Made by a program: the position numbers and the translations under genes | Notes under the pieces: generated by a model | Database searches by the model: none | The model's input: only the letters and a program-made list of their open reading frames with translations | What the model was told of the DNA's origin: nothing | In this document: positions 26,644 through 35,240 of the stretch, in pieces | Numbering within the stretch: the stretch's first letter is position 1 | How the letters are laid out: every line of letters begins with the position of its first letter | Source of the DNA: Rouxiella sp. WC2420 | GTDB lineage: Bacteria > Pseudomonadota > Gammaproteobacteria > Enterobacterales > Enterobacteriaceae | DNA length: 64,000 bases | Assembly: GCF_041200025.1 (NCBI RefSeq) | Contig: NZ_CP165628.1 | Coordinates: forward strand, 3,472,001-3,536,000 | Direction of reading: 5' to 3'

Positions 26644-29414
26644 TGTGCGCCTCCGGTTTGAGCTGGATTGGCGCAATTTACCGCTTTGGCAGGCCAGATT
26701 TGCTTGCCTTTGGCATCAAGGATTACCCGCTGATTACAGCGTAATGGCAACTGTGCCTGCACGGCACCGTCGGTATTAATCAGTTGCACCAGACCTTTGG
26801 CCGCCACCCACGCGCGCTGCTCGCTGAAGTCAGTGGCCCACTCGAATTTCGGCAAGATGGTAAAACTGCCCGCGCCGTTGATATAGCCAATTTGTGCCCC
26901 GTAGGTGTCCTGCTTGACGGCTCTGGCTCGGGTGTCTTTCATCGGGCCGACCTGAGTAAAGTAAGAGCCAATCAGCTGCTTGCCGCTGTCATCGATAAAA
27001 CCATATAGACCGTTGGCAGCGCGAACCGGCACCATGCCCTCGCTGGAGGCGCTGGCGTCAATGCTATTGAGGCCCGGATAACGCTGGATTTCGTTGCCCT
27101 GTGTATCAAACAGCACCGTCTCGCCGGTGGAATCATCGTTCATCACCGCGCGATCCATTGAGGCCAATGGCAATGCGCTGTCTTTGTCTGCCATTGGCTC
27201 CACGCCGTTGGCATCGATAAGCGAGATACGTTTGTCGCTCAACGCGCTGGCCCAGTTCTGTGGCGTGACAAAGTTTAGCGGCGCGGAGTAAATAGGAGCA
27301 ATCTGCCAGTCACCCTGGCTATCGATGGCACCAAAGTGCGGGCTAAAGCTCAGTAACGCCCAGTCTGCGTCAATGCGAATCGTCTGGGGGATAATCTCTT
27401 TACTGACAACCGAGCGGCCGTCGTCATCCATTAGCGCCACGCCGCCGCTGGCAGGCTGAATCAGCCAGTGATCGTCGCCAATTTTTTGCGGGTTGCTCTG
27501 CAGATCACCGGCCAATAACAAACCAGTAACCGCGCTATAAAGGCTGTAACGGGTGTTACTGTGTTCACCGGGCTGATCGCCATCGGCCACCTCGAAAATG
27601 TTATCTCCGACCGGCTGCGGCTTGCCGCTACGAGAAGCATCGGGGGCTATCGCCCACTGTCCTTTCTCGTTGATTACGCCCCAACCAGCATCAACCTTCG
27701 CCAGCGCATAGCCATCCTGGAAAGATTCAAGCTGGGTAAAGCGAGCCGGAATTTTGGCGCTGTTGCTGGCAAGATCCCAAATGCCCCAGCGGCGAGCGTT
27801 ATCGGCCCCTTCGGTGTACAGCAGACTCTCGCCAGAAATACCCTGCGCGCTTTGCAGCACACGAGTTGGCACATCAATAACATTACCTTGCGCATCAATA
27901 ATTTTGCGACTTTCGGCGTTCTTGTCATCAACTACGGTTGCCCAGGTATAGTTGCCATTAAACGCATCAATTTGTTTAAATTTGGGTTGGATCACCCACT
28001 GACCATTGCCGTTTACCGCACCCATTTGACCATTTTCGGTTTTCACCACCAGCGGCGCACCGCGGCCCGGGGCAATCAGCCCAGACCACTGCGGATCGGT
28101 GAAAATTTCACCTTGAGCAGTCAAAATCGCTGGAGTTTTCTTTTTATCAACCGGTGTCAGTAACGCGGCAGGCAGATCACTGGATGGTGCGGCTGAATTA
28201 TCATCAATGCTGCGAGTATTGAGTGGCTGAAGTTTGAATTCGTTTAAAGCAGTCAGCGTGGCCTGAGTCAGCAGACCTACGCCATTACTGTCAAAAATCT
28301 GTACCAGCTGTGGAGTTTTGGTTTCGCCGCTGCGGCTATCGGCCTGCAGAATCAGCAATTTACCGTTCTGTTTTAGCCATTGCGGCTTATTGGCTTTTAC
28401 GTCGATTACCCGATTGTCAGGACCGATCATCACTACGCCTTTACTGCCTTTGCCAATCAGCCAACTGCCCCAAGTTTGATAATCCTCCGCCTGCTCTGCG
28501 GGAATTTCCTGAGTTTTTTCTAATTTATTGTTGAGTAATTGCTGAGTATTGTTGGCATCCACTACCAGCCAACTGCCAGAAGCCAGCGGCTTGACCGACT
28601 TATATTGTTCCTTGCTCAGACTCACACCCGAACGATCGAGGAAGCTCCAGGTGGTTTTACCTTTAACCGCGACAACATCACCGTTGAGCAACGGCTCATT
28701 GCGAGTTTTTAGCTTCATCGGATCAATCGCCCACTCGCCGTTATCGTCCAGATAACCCCAATAGCCACTTTGCGCCGCATCGCGCTGCTGGGCCGGGATC
28801 AGGCCAGACTGCGGCTCATCGAGGTTCATCACGTCATCGGGAAGTGAAACCGAGCGGCCTGTTGCCGCGTTCCAAAGTGCCGGAGAAACTTGCATTTGCA
28901 CGCTTGCCAGTGGTTGGCCCTGTTTAAAGCCTTCCGAGTCGAGCGACGCCGCAAACGGCAGCGTTTTTATTACCGCCCCTTTGCTGTCAATCAGCGCCAA
29001 ACGATCGTCAGTTACCACCAGCGCCGTACCTTTGGCATTAAAGTCAGTCGCGCGGGTAAAACGCGCGGGTATAGCCAGGTTACCTTTTGCATCTATATAG
29101 CCAAACAGATCATCTTTCTTGACGGCGGCCAGTCCGTTGACAAAACCACGGGCCTGACGATAAGCAGGCTCGATTGCCATCTTGCCAGAGGTATCAATGT
29201 ACCCCCATAGCCCTTGTTGCTCGCGGCCTGTGCCCATCAAGACCGGTGCCAGCCCCTGCTGAAAGGGTTGCTGACAGCTGTCGGCAGTTTTTGCATTGGC
29301 GCAGGCTTTTAACCAGGCCTCATCGGCGTGGGCCGGCACAGAAAATGCAGAACCCAGAACCAGTGCCAATGCACTGAAATTCATGACGTGTTTTAGTGTT
29401 TCGGAATAAATCAT
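26640..29414 (-). CDS. Large exported WG-repeat protein (first gene of pair)
   Basis: A 924-residue paralogue of the protein encoded downstream. The signal peptide includes VMNFSALALVLGSAFSVPAHA, then Cys-containing AWLKACANAKTADSC and a long series of WG repeats (WGYIDTSGKMAIEPAY, FGYIDAKGNLAIPARF, WGYLDDNGEWAIDP, WGVINEKGQWAIAPD, YGFIDDSGKQLIGSYF). The C-terminus has two further Cys (LRCNQRVILDAKG, VNCANPAQ). ATG 29414 is chosen for its AGGGA site and signal peptide. It heads the two-gene operon; the gap upstream contains its promoter but no recognised operator. Confidence 0.88.
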   Translation of the reverse strand: MIYSETLKHVMNFSALALVLGSAFSVPAHADEAWLKACANAKTADSCQQPFQQGLAPVLMGTGREQQGLWGYIDTSGKMAIEPAYRQARGFVNGLAAVKKDDLFGYIDAKGNLAIPARFTRATDFNAKGTALVVTDDRLALIDSKGAVIKTLPFAASLDSEGFKQGQPLASVQMQVSPALWNAATGRSVSLPDDVMNLDEPQSGLIPAQQRDAAQSGYWGYLDDNGEWAIDPMKLKTRNEPLLNGDVVAVKGKTTWSFLDRSGVSLSKEQYKSVKPLASGSWLVVDANNTQQLLNNKLEKTQEIPAEQAEDYQTWGSWLIGKGSKGVVMIGPDNRVIDVKANKPQWLKQNGKLLILQADSRSGETKTPQLVQIFDSNGVGLLTQATLTALNEFKLQPLNTRSIDDNSAAPSSDLPAALLTPVDKKKTPAILTAQGEIFTDPQWSGLIAPGRGAPLVVKTENGQMGAVNGNGQWVIQPKFKQIDAFNGNYTWATVVDDKNAESRKIIDAQGNVIDVPTRVLQSAQGISGESLLYTEGADNARRWGIWDLASNSAKIPARFTQLESFQDGYALAKVDAGWGVINEKGQWAIAPDASRSGKPQPVGDNIFEVADGDQPGEHSNTRYSLYSAVTGLLLAGDLQSNPQKIGDDHWLIQPASGGVALMDDDGRSVVSKEIIPQTIRIDADWALLSFSPHFGAIDSQGDWQIAPIYSAPLNFVTPQNWASALSDKRISLIDANGVEPMADKDSALPLASMDRAVMNDDSTGETVLFDTQGNEIQRYPGLNSIDASASSEGMVPVRAANGLYGFIDDSGKQLIGSYFTQVGPMKDTRARAVKQDTYGAQIGYINGAGSFTILPKFEWATDFSEQRAWVAAKGLVQLINTDGAVQAQLPLRCNQRVILDAKGKQIWPAKAVNCANPAQTGGAQ

Positions 29415-29894
29415 CCGATTCCCTTTTGACTGAAAAATGATGAAAAGTTTGACGCTGGAACCCAAGTAGATTCACAAGGCACAGCAGGCAGCGAAAATAC
29501 GATAATAATCAACTTCAATGGATTGTTGTCCGCTGTTTCTTATAGGGTGTCAGCTTGCGAAAGAAAAAGCAGCTAATTTATTAGCTGGTAACCAATCAAT
29601 ACACTTTATAACGTTATAATCGTGTAAAAAACCGACATTTTAAGCTTTTAAATGTTCAATAACGTATGATCTGTTTTCCAAGTTTTGGCGACCACCCCAC
29701 AGGCTGCGCCTGCAGCGCCATTTCACAATATTCTCTTCTTAAATTTATAGCAGACGCAGGGTGATTATCCGTCCTGCGATTCCAGCACCCACAGGCATTG
29801 CCAACGGCGCAGAGACATTGCATTCTGTGTTATGCATCACGCCCCTACCCGGCAGTACCGGGCTAATCCTCTTATAAAGAGAAAGACACCAGAC
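29415..29894. other. Divergent intergenic region, WG-repeat operon / M20 hydrolase
   Basis: A 480-bp gap between divergent transcription units. It is AT-rich around 29560-29660, with promoter-like TATAAT at 29613-29618. No convincing ORF, RNA gene or known operator was found. Confidence 0.5.
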
Positions 29895-31073
29895 ATGACG
29901 ACTAAAAACCTTTGCACCCTTGCTGACGTAGCCGATTTAGAACCAGGCCTGCGTGAAATTCGCCAACACCTGCACCAAAATCCAGAACTGTCTAACGAAG
30001 AGGCCAAAACTGCCGAACTGGTGGCTAAAAAGCTTCACCAGCTGGGCTTCGAAGTCACGACTGGCCTCGGCGGCTACGGCGTGGTCGGCTCACTAAAAGT
30101 AGGCAGCGGCACCCGCAGCATCGGCATTCGTGCCGATATGGATGCGTTACCTATCGACGAGCAAACCGGTTTGGCCTACGCCAGCCAGAACAGCGGGAAA
30201 ATGCACGCCTGCGGCCATGATGGCCACACCACGATGTTGTTGGGCGCGGCTGAACAGCTGGCACGCAGCCGTAACTTTTCCGGTACCGTGCATCTGATTT
30301 TCCAACCGGCTGAAGAAATCGGTTTCAACAGCGGCGCTGAACGCATGTTGGCTGAAGGCCTGTTTGACCGCTTCCCATGCGACGCGGTGTATGGCCTTCA
30401 CAACCATCCGGGTTATCCGGTGGGTAAGATGATGTTCCGCCCCGGTCCGTTTATGGCGGCCTGCGACACCGTTAACATCACAATCCACGGCAAAGGCGGC
30501 CATGCGGCTCGTCCACACATGACGGTTGACCCCATTTTGGTCGCCAGCAGCCTGGTCGTGGCGCTGCAAAGCATAATCTCGCGCAATATTGACCCTAATG
30601 AGACTGCGGTCATCACCATTGGTTCCCTGCATTCAGGGTTCGCGGCCAATGTTATTCCTGATTCGGCTCGTCTGGAAATGAGCGTGCGCTCGTTTGAACC
30701 CGGCGTGCGCAAGATTCTGGAAGACCGCATCAAGTCGCTGGTAACCAGTCACGCTGAAGGTTACGGCGCTCGCGCAGAGATTGACTATGTTCCTGGTTAC
30801 CCTGTATTGGTCAACCACCAGCAGGAAACTGAATTCGCTACGCTGGTTGCTCAGGAATTACTGGGTGAAGAGAATGTCGTCGCCGACCTGCCACCGATTT
30901 CTGGCAGCGAAGACTTTGCCTATTTCCTGCAACAGAAACCGGGCTGTTTCTTGCGCCTGGGTAACGGTAACAGTGCGGTACTGCACAACCCGGCCTACAA
31001 CTTTAATGATGAAAGCTTGCCGTTTGGCGTGGCTTACTGGACCCGTTTAGTCGAACGCTATCTGGCCAAGTAA
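29895..31073 (+). CDS. M20 family amidohydrolase (hippurate hydrolase / aminoacylase type)
   Basis: A 392-residue metal-dependent amidohydrolase of the M20D class, which removes acyl groups from N-acyl amino acids such as hippurate or acts on IAA-amino acid conjugates. Metal-binding motifs are present: GIRADMDALPI, HACGHDGHTTMLLGAA, IFQPAEEIGF, LHNHPGYPVG and ISGSEDFAYFLQ. Start ATG 29895 gives MTTKNLCTLADV; the frame extends to 29832 without support. No signal peptide, so cytoplasmic. It is a monocistronic unit convergent with the extensin-family gene. Substrate not deducible. Confidence 0.9.
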   Translation: MTTKNLCTLADVADLEPGLREIRQHLHQNPELSNEEAKTAELVAKKLHQLGFEVTTGLGGYGVVGSLKVGSGTRSIGIRADMDALPIDEQTGLAYASQNSGKMHACGHDGHTTMLLGAAEQLARSRNFSGTVHLIFQPAEEIGFNSGAERMLAEGLFDRFPCDAVYGLHNHPGYPVGKMMFRPGPFMAACDTVNITIHGKGGHAARPHMTVDPILVASSLVVALQSIISRNIDPNETAVITIGSLHSGFAANVIPDSARLEMSVRSFEPGVRKILEDRIKSLVTSHAEGYGARAEIDYVPGYPVLVNHQQETEFATLVAQELLGEENVVADLPPISGSEDFAYFLQQKPGCFLRLGNGNSAVLHNPAYNFNDESLPFGVAYWTRLVERYLAK

Positions 31074-31084
31074 GTTTCATTAAC

Positions 31085-31783
31085 TCAGCGACAAAAACCA
31101 AACCAGTGCATGCCGAGATGAAAATGATTGGCATGCGCTGCGTTATAGTCAGGCCCGATGATGTTGCCAAAAAACGGGCAGCCCTCGCTGAATACCTGAT
31201 GCAAATAACTCGACTCTTTTCCCTCTTTTTTCCAGCCTCTGGCAACGCCAATAGTTTCTCCTGCAGACATTTTAAATCCCGCGAGGTCTAATGCATCAGC
31301 GGTGGCATGCTCACTCAACCGGCCCTGTGCTCGATGGTAAACATTGCGACAGGCAAAACTTCCAAGATGATCGAGACGTACCAGTTTTTGCCCCAGCAGG
31401 CTATCGGCAAGCGGCGCTGCCGCCTGGGCAACAAACATGGTGGTGCTAACTGCTAATGGACAACTGGCCAGAAAGCTTGAACTAAGTGAGACTTTACCAA
31501 AATTGCGAATGCGCACTGCGCCCGTCAGCGGACACTGCCCAGAAGTATCACCGACAGTTTGAAAACTCAGGAATCCATCAGACTGCGCCCGGTTGAGAAC
31601 GGCTAGACAGGCGTCAGGATTTTTACTTAATCGTCTGAGTTTATACTGAGTAATCAGCCCGGGGGGATCAGTAACGGATAACGGCGTGAAAGGATTGTAT
31701 TGCGGAGGCAATTGTTGCGAGAGTCTGGGGAAAAACACGACTCCTGCAGTCAATATAATTAACGCGAAGAGGATATAGCGCAT
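31085..31783 (-). CDS. Extensin family protein
   Basis: A 232-residue protein with an N-terminal signal anchor (MRYILFALIILTAGVVFF) and the extensin-like C-terminal domain: CPLTGAVRIRNFG, CRNVYHRAQGRLSEHATADALDLAGF and NAAHANHFHLGMHWFGFC. The His/Asp pattern resembles M15-type peptidases, so a cell-wall amidase/peptidase role is possible, but it is not proven for this family. GAGGAG lies before the ATG. Expected in the periplasm, membrane-anchored. Confidence 0.88.
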   Translation of the reverse strand: MRYILFALIILTAGVVFFPRLSQQLPPQYNPFTPLSVTDPPGLITQYKLRRLSKNPDACLAVLNRAQSDGFLSFQTVGDTSGQCPLTGAVRIRNFGKVSLSSSFLASCPLAVSTTMFVAQAAAPLADSLLGQKLVRLDHLGSFACRNVYHRAQGRLSEHATADALDLAGFKMSAGETIGVARGWKKEGKESSYLHQVFSEGCPFFGNIIGPDYNAAHANHFHLGMHWFGFCR

Positions 31784-31866
31784 ACTCTTTGCTCCTCTGG
31801 CGACAATAGAATTCCGAATTTTCTATTATAGTGAAGGATATGCGATTTACTTTAAAAGAGGTCAAG

Positions 31867-32583
31867 ATGGAAGCAAACTCTGAAAATGCTGTAGCCATTC
31901 AGGCAAACATTGTGGCCATCGGCGGTGAAACTGAGGCAGATTTACAGCAAATCACGCCTATCGACGCCTATATTCTATCCTTAACGAATAAAGAAGATCC
32001 GCAGATACTTTACATCTCTACTGCCAGTGGAGACGTGCCGGAAAGAATCGAGCAGTTTGAGAAAAAATTTGTTTCTGCTGGGCACAAGGTTCAAATCCTT
32101 TCACTATTTCGCGCGCCCTACCATACAGTTAAACAAATAGATGAACTCATCTCGCAGGCCGACGTCATCTTTGTAGCGGGTGGCAATACTCGCGCCATGC
32201 TGGCAGTGTGGCGCGAATTTTCCATCGACCAGCAACTCAAATCCGCCATGCGTCACGGCACAGTATTGTGTGGCGTCAGCGCGGGCGCGATTTGCTGGTT
32301 TGATTTGGGGCATTCCGATTCTGGTGGAGGCTATTCGCTGATACCTGGAATGGGGCTTATCACTGGCGTAATGTGCCCGCATTTTGGATCGGAAGAAGGA
32401 CGAGAAGAGTCATTTACCAATCTGCAAAAAGAGCAGAGTATCTTTCCGGCCTATGCCGCTGATGATGGCGTGGCCTTGCATTTCCGCGATGGTAAATTGC
32501 ATGGCATCATCACCACCGACTCAGCTAAAAACGGCAAGTCGCTGATTATGCTGAACGATAACGATCGGCCCACTGTTGAATAG
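31867..32583 (+). CDS. Peptidase S51 (peptidase E-like) family protein
   Basis: A 238-residue class I glutamine amidotransferase-like protein of the S51 family. The nucleophile elbow CGVSAGAICWFD carries the catalytic Ser; DVIFVAGGNTRAMLAVW and LIPGMGLITGVMCPHF are also family signatures. ATG 31867 is preferred because AGAGGT precedes it; an earlier GTG at 31831 is in frame. Peptidase E cleaves Asp-X dipeptides, but the wider family is diverse, so substrate is uncertain. It overlaps the convergent idi by 38 bp. Confidence 0.85.
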   Translation: MEANSENAVAIQANIVAIGGETEADLQQITPIDAYILSLTNKEDPQILYISTASGDVPERIEQFEKKFVSAGHKVQILSLFRAPYHTVKQIDELISQADVIFVAGGNTRAMLAVWREFSIDQQLKSAMRHGTVLCGVSAGAICWFDLGHSDSGGGYSLIPGMGLITGVMCPHFGSEEGREESFTNLQKEQSIFPAYAADDGVALHFRDGKLHGIITTDSAKNGKSLIMLNDNDRPTVE

Positions 32584-33115
32584 TTTCATCACCAAAATGT
32601 GCCAGAATGACTTTAAACCAGGCAGTGAAGTGCGCAGGGTTTTGCTTGATGGCGGTGAAAACGTCAACCACCGGCATCCATTTCCATCCTTCAGCTTCTT
32701 CCGGGTTCAGATTTGGCATCTGGTCGAATGAGCCAATAAAAGTATGATTATATTCATTTTCCACCAGACCGTTAGACACGTCTACGCGATAAAGAATTTG
32801 ATCAACCTCGTTAAGTTCGCAGGTAAAACCCATCTCCTCAAACAGCCGGCGCGTAGAGGCTGCATGGTTACTTTCACCGGGACGAGGATGCCCGCAGCAG
32901 GAGTTTGTCCACAATCCGCCAGAGTGATACTTGCCACTGGCCCGCTGCTGCAGCATTAATCGTCCCTGACTATCAAAAATAAACACCGAGAAAGCACGAT
33001 GCAGCGCACCCTGGCGGTGAACCTGCAGCTTGGTACCGACTCCGACATTATTATCATGTTCGTCAACCAGAATCAGGCGTTCTTCTAGCACATTATTTTC
33101 AATCATCAGGGACAT
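32546..33115 (-). CDS. idi: Isopentenyl-diphosphate delta-isomerase, type 1
   Basis: Interconverts isopentenyl and dimethylallyl diphosphate in isoprenoid synthesis. The 189-residue Nudix-fold enzyme has the catalytic Cys in TNSCCGHPRPGES and the Nudix helix (STRRLFEEMGF) plus the catalytic acidic stretch around GLVENEYNHTF. It begins 4 bp after the lipoprotein gene, so the two are probably cotranscribed. Confidence 0.93.
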   Translation of the reverse strand: MSLMIENNVLEERLILVDEHDNNVGVGTKLQVHRQGALHRAFSVFIFDSQGRLMLQQRASGKYHSGGLWTNSCCGHPRPGESNHAASTRRLFEEMGFTCELNEVDQILYRVDVSNGLVENEYNHTFIGSFDQMPNLNPEEAEGWKWMPVVDVFTAIKQNPAHFTAWFKVILAHFGDETIQQWADRYRSA

Positions 33116-33119
33116 AACT

Positions 33120-33515
33120 TTAATTCACTCTTGTCAAACTGTAACGTTGTGCGCTATTCAACCCTGTTTCATAAGTTTGCGGCGTACCGTCCAGTTGTAT
33201 GGTCATAGCTTTATCTAGCGGTGTGATAGCACATGAAAACTTCACTTTCAGACTATGAGTACCGTTAGGCACATAGAGATCCGCGTACTGATTTTTCTGC
33301 AGCCCGGCAACTTCTTTATTGTCCATATATACGATCAAAGGACAGCTTTCGTCGAGGATGGACCCCGCAATCTGCGGTTGGCGATGAACGCGAATTTTAG
33401 TGGTACCGGGTTTTTGACTAGCATAGGCTTGCAACACCTGCTGCGTGGGTTCATAAGGACCAGCAGAACAGCCCGCCAACACCAATGCAGCACAAACAAG
33501 TATAAACTTTCGCAC
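33120..33515 (-). CDS. Putative lipoprotein
   Basis: A 131-residue lipoprotein precursor. GTG 33515 follows GGAGG by 7 nt and gives a type II signal (VRKFILVCAALVLAGC) with the lipid-accepting Cys at residue 19 in the lipobox LAGC. The mature domain contains RVHRQPQIAGSILDESCPLIVYMDNKEV and ends SAQRYSLTRVN. It resembles small DUF2846-type lipoproteins, but I do not assign a family firmly. Located upstream of idi on the same strand. Confidence 0.75.
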   Translation of the reverse strand: MRKFILVCAALVLAGCSAGPYEPTQQVLQAYASQKPGTTKIRVHRQPQIAGSILDESCPLIVYMDNKEVAGLQKNQYADLYVPNGTHSLKVKFSCAITPLDKAMTIQLDGTPQTYETGLNSAQRYSLTRVN

Positions 33516-33718
33516 TTTTAAGCCTCCACGAATTAACCAAGATGAATCCATCGCCAATGTAGCGATACAAAGTTACAGAGCTAAACCGTGGCAGAGTAGT
33601 GGTTGCGCATAAATCAGCGGTATCTGATTTCAGCTGTGCCAACACAGATAAGGCTACCGTCAGCACAGCGAATAAAGAAGAAGTGTAATGTAACGGAAGT
33701 TGAAAATTTAAAATTCTC

Positions 33719-33988
33719 TTATGGTGCGTTTCCCAGAATATTCCCGCTCCGAAACTCCACATGGCCGCCGGGCTGGAAGTGATGCAGCTGAAACTCTTCG
33801 CGCCCCAATGGGATCACTTTTGTTATTTCACCCTCGAAATTACCGTCGTAAGCCTCGGTAATCAATGCCTCCAGCCGATAACTAACTGGCGGAATACCCA
33901 CGGGAAAACTGACTAATGTGACTTTATCACCCAACCCAAACTGCGTCAGCAGTTGTAATGGAGCCTGTTCAAACATTGCTTCGCTCAT
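33719..33988 (-). CDS. Hypothetical small protein (89 residues)
   Basis: An acidic soluble-looking 89-residue protein, MSEAMFEQAPLQLL..., with no signal peptide or membrane segment. A good ribosome site (AAGGA, 8 nt before the ATG) and a beta-rich predicted pattern (KVTLVSFPVG, EGEITKVIPLGREEF) suggest a real gene. I do not recognise the family. A 200-bp gap separates it from the lipoprotein gene. Confidence 0.6.
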   Translation of the reverse strand: MSEAMFEQAPLQLLTQFGLGDKVTLVSFPVGIPPVSYRLEALITEAYDGNFEGEITKVIPLGREEFQLHHFQPGGHVEFRSGNILGNAP

Positions 33989-34152
33989 TTTTCAGTTCCT
34001 TTTGGATGAGAAAATCGCACGATGAAAAACTGTCTATTGCAGCTTGTTACGTCGGTATTAACTTACAACATTGTTAGCGTAGAACATTTTGTATTTTTTA
34101 TTTGCGGTACAGATTTGGTTTTCCAACATTCAAGGGCTAAAACCAATTTTAA

Positions 34153-34167
34153 TGAGAATGATTGTCA
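34153..34167. promoter_or_regulatory. Fur-box-like sequence
   Basis: TGAGAAT-G-ATTGTCA matches the Fur 7-1-7 core (TGATAAT-N-ATTATCA) at 12 of 14 positions. It sits in the 510-bp gap between 33988 and the ariR-like gene, far from both, so the target is unclear. I see no gene between 33989 and 34355. Confidence 0.45.
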
Positions 34168-34359
34168 ATTCAAACCTCATCAAGTAACTCGCCGAAGTAT
34201 TAACTGACAGCAATCTGCGTGGACATTGTGGTAGTCAAGAAAAACTGGCCACATCTCGCATATTTTCGATGGACGAAAACCCCTTTAATTTCAGTTAACT
34301 TAACAAACTTGGGATTTCGTTTAAGAAAAGTTAATTAGCACAAAATGCCCCACCTAAAG

Positions 34360-34386
34360 TTGTACAACTAAGATTTTTTGTATAAC
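34360..34386 (+). promoter_or_regulatory. Candidate sigma-70 promoter of the ariR leader
   Basis: TTGTAC (34360-34365) and TATAAC (34381-34386) with a 15-bp spacer lie about 115 bp before the ariR-like gene, immediately upstream of a terminator-bearing leader. The spacer is short, so strength is uncertain. Confidence 0.45.
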
Positions 34387-34392
34387 TTTACC

Positions 34393-34479
34393 AAGTGCTC
34401 CTCTGGGGCAAGTAACGAAGATGCTTTGCATTGCCACTGAAGGTGCTATTTGATTTCCATCTTCAGTGGTATTTTTTTT
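34393..34479 (+). ncRNA. Putative short RNA or attenuated leader of the ariR-like gene
   Basis: A transcript from the promoter at 34360-34386 would run about 87 nt and end at a textbook rho-independent terminator: a 9-bp stem CCACTGAAG / CTTCAGTGG (34434-34442, 34461-34469) and TATTTTTTTT. The ariR-like start codon follows only 21 bp later. Either a small RNA is made here with read-through into ariR, or the hairpin is a conditional attenuator. I do not recognise a known small RNA. Confidence 0.45.
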
Positions 34480-34500
34480 GATACTTAAAGGGTTACAAAC

Positions 34501-34746
34501 ATGTCTCAAATAAACAGCGTCGAGTTAGGTGGATCCCGTTTCAATTCCACAGTCTACATAAGCGAATCGGATGTTATCCAGGACATAAAAATAGAATTAG
34601 CATCGAGCGGACGGTTGGTAAACAACAAGGCCATTATGATCAAACTTCTTGAGCGTTTAGAGACAGAAAAAGATGTTGTACAGTCAGATATCTTCCGCAA
34701 CGCACTTGAACACGTGGTCTATCGCACTCCAGATGATTTGATATGA
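34501..34746 (+). CDS. YmgB/AriR family connector protein
   Basis: An 81-residue protein related to E. coli AriR (YmgB), a small regulator linked to acid resistance and biofilm through the Rcs system. The conserved C-terminal half is clear: VNNKAIMIKLLERLETEKDV followed by QSDIFRNALEHVVYRTPDDL. AAGGG lies upstream of the ATG. E. coli has ycgZ-ymgA-ariR-ymgC together; here the gene stands alone behind a terminator-like leader. Confidence 0.82.
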   Translation: MSQINSVELGGSRFNSTVYISESDVIQDIKIELASSGRLVNNKAIMIKLLERLETEKDVVQSDIFRNALEHVVYRTPDDLI

Positions 34747-34754
34747 TGACACAC

Positions 34755-34788
34755 ATCACAAGGTGTGATTAGTCGTATACCTTGTGAT
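34755..34788. repeat. Inverted repeat after the ariR-like gene
   Basis: ATCACAAGGT (34755-34764) and ACCTTGTGAT (34779-34788) form a perfect 10-bp stem with a 14-nt loop, without a T-tract. It lies 9 bp past the ariR-like stop and overlaps the possible start of the next small ORF. Confidence 0.6.
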
Positions 34789-35041
34789 GAATACTGCCCC
34801 TTCGGATTATTTACCTGCATTCTCCAATCAATATTTTCCAGCGTTTTCATCTGAACATTTAACCTTAATCGATTGGTGGCTCGAACCAGCGGCCATTGCC
34901 GGTGCATTCAATGTAATCAAGCATCTCGCGCTTATCCGTGCCATCAAAATCACAGTTAGACGCGAACGGCTTGAATTGGAGCAATACAGAACTATTAAGC
35001 TCGCGGCTAATCAATTACCTCAATGGTTCAAAAATGACTAA
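34787..35041 (+). CDS. Doubtful small ORF (84 residues)
   Basis: The frame from ATG 34787 encodes 84 residues including LIDWWLEPAAIAGAFNVIKH and a basic C-terminal part. There is no ribosome site, and the start lies in the right arm of an inverted repeat, which would hide it. The residue composition looks protein-like, but I recognise no family. Confidence 0.3.
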   Translation: MNTAPSDYLPAFSNQYFPAFSSEHLTLIDWWLEPAAIAGAFNVIKHLALIRAIKITVRRERLELEQYRTIKLAANQLPQWFKND

Positions 35042-35082
35042 CAAATAGCTTGATACAAAGGGGAAAGAGTACGTCATGCTTT

Positions 35083-35096
35083 AAAAAGACCGAATA
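35083..35096. repeat. Left attachment-site-like repeat (attL candidate)
   Basis: AAAAAGACCGAATA is identical to 38794-38807 inside sdsR, and 16 of 17 bases match when extended by three. It marks the outer edge of the integrative element. Confidence 0.7.
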
Positions 35097-35240
35097 TGAA
35101 AATTAGTGGAAACCTCAGGATAATTCTGCAATTATTCGTTATAAATAAATAATTAGAAAATATCGAAGCTGAATCTCGGCCTTTATAATCGATGCATTAC
35201 AAGACAAGGTTACTCATCATTGGCAATAGAACTATAGTAA

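Noticed and set aside
34022-34207. 61-codon plus-strand ORF containing the Fur-like box
   Set aside because: No ribosome site and no protein-like conservation pattern; a regulatory motif inside suggests non-coding DNA.
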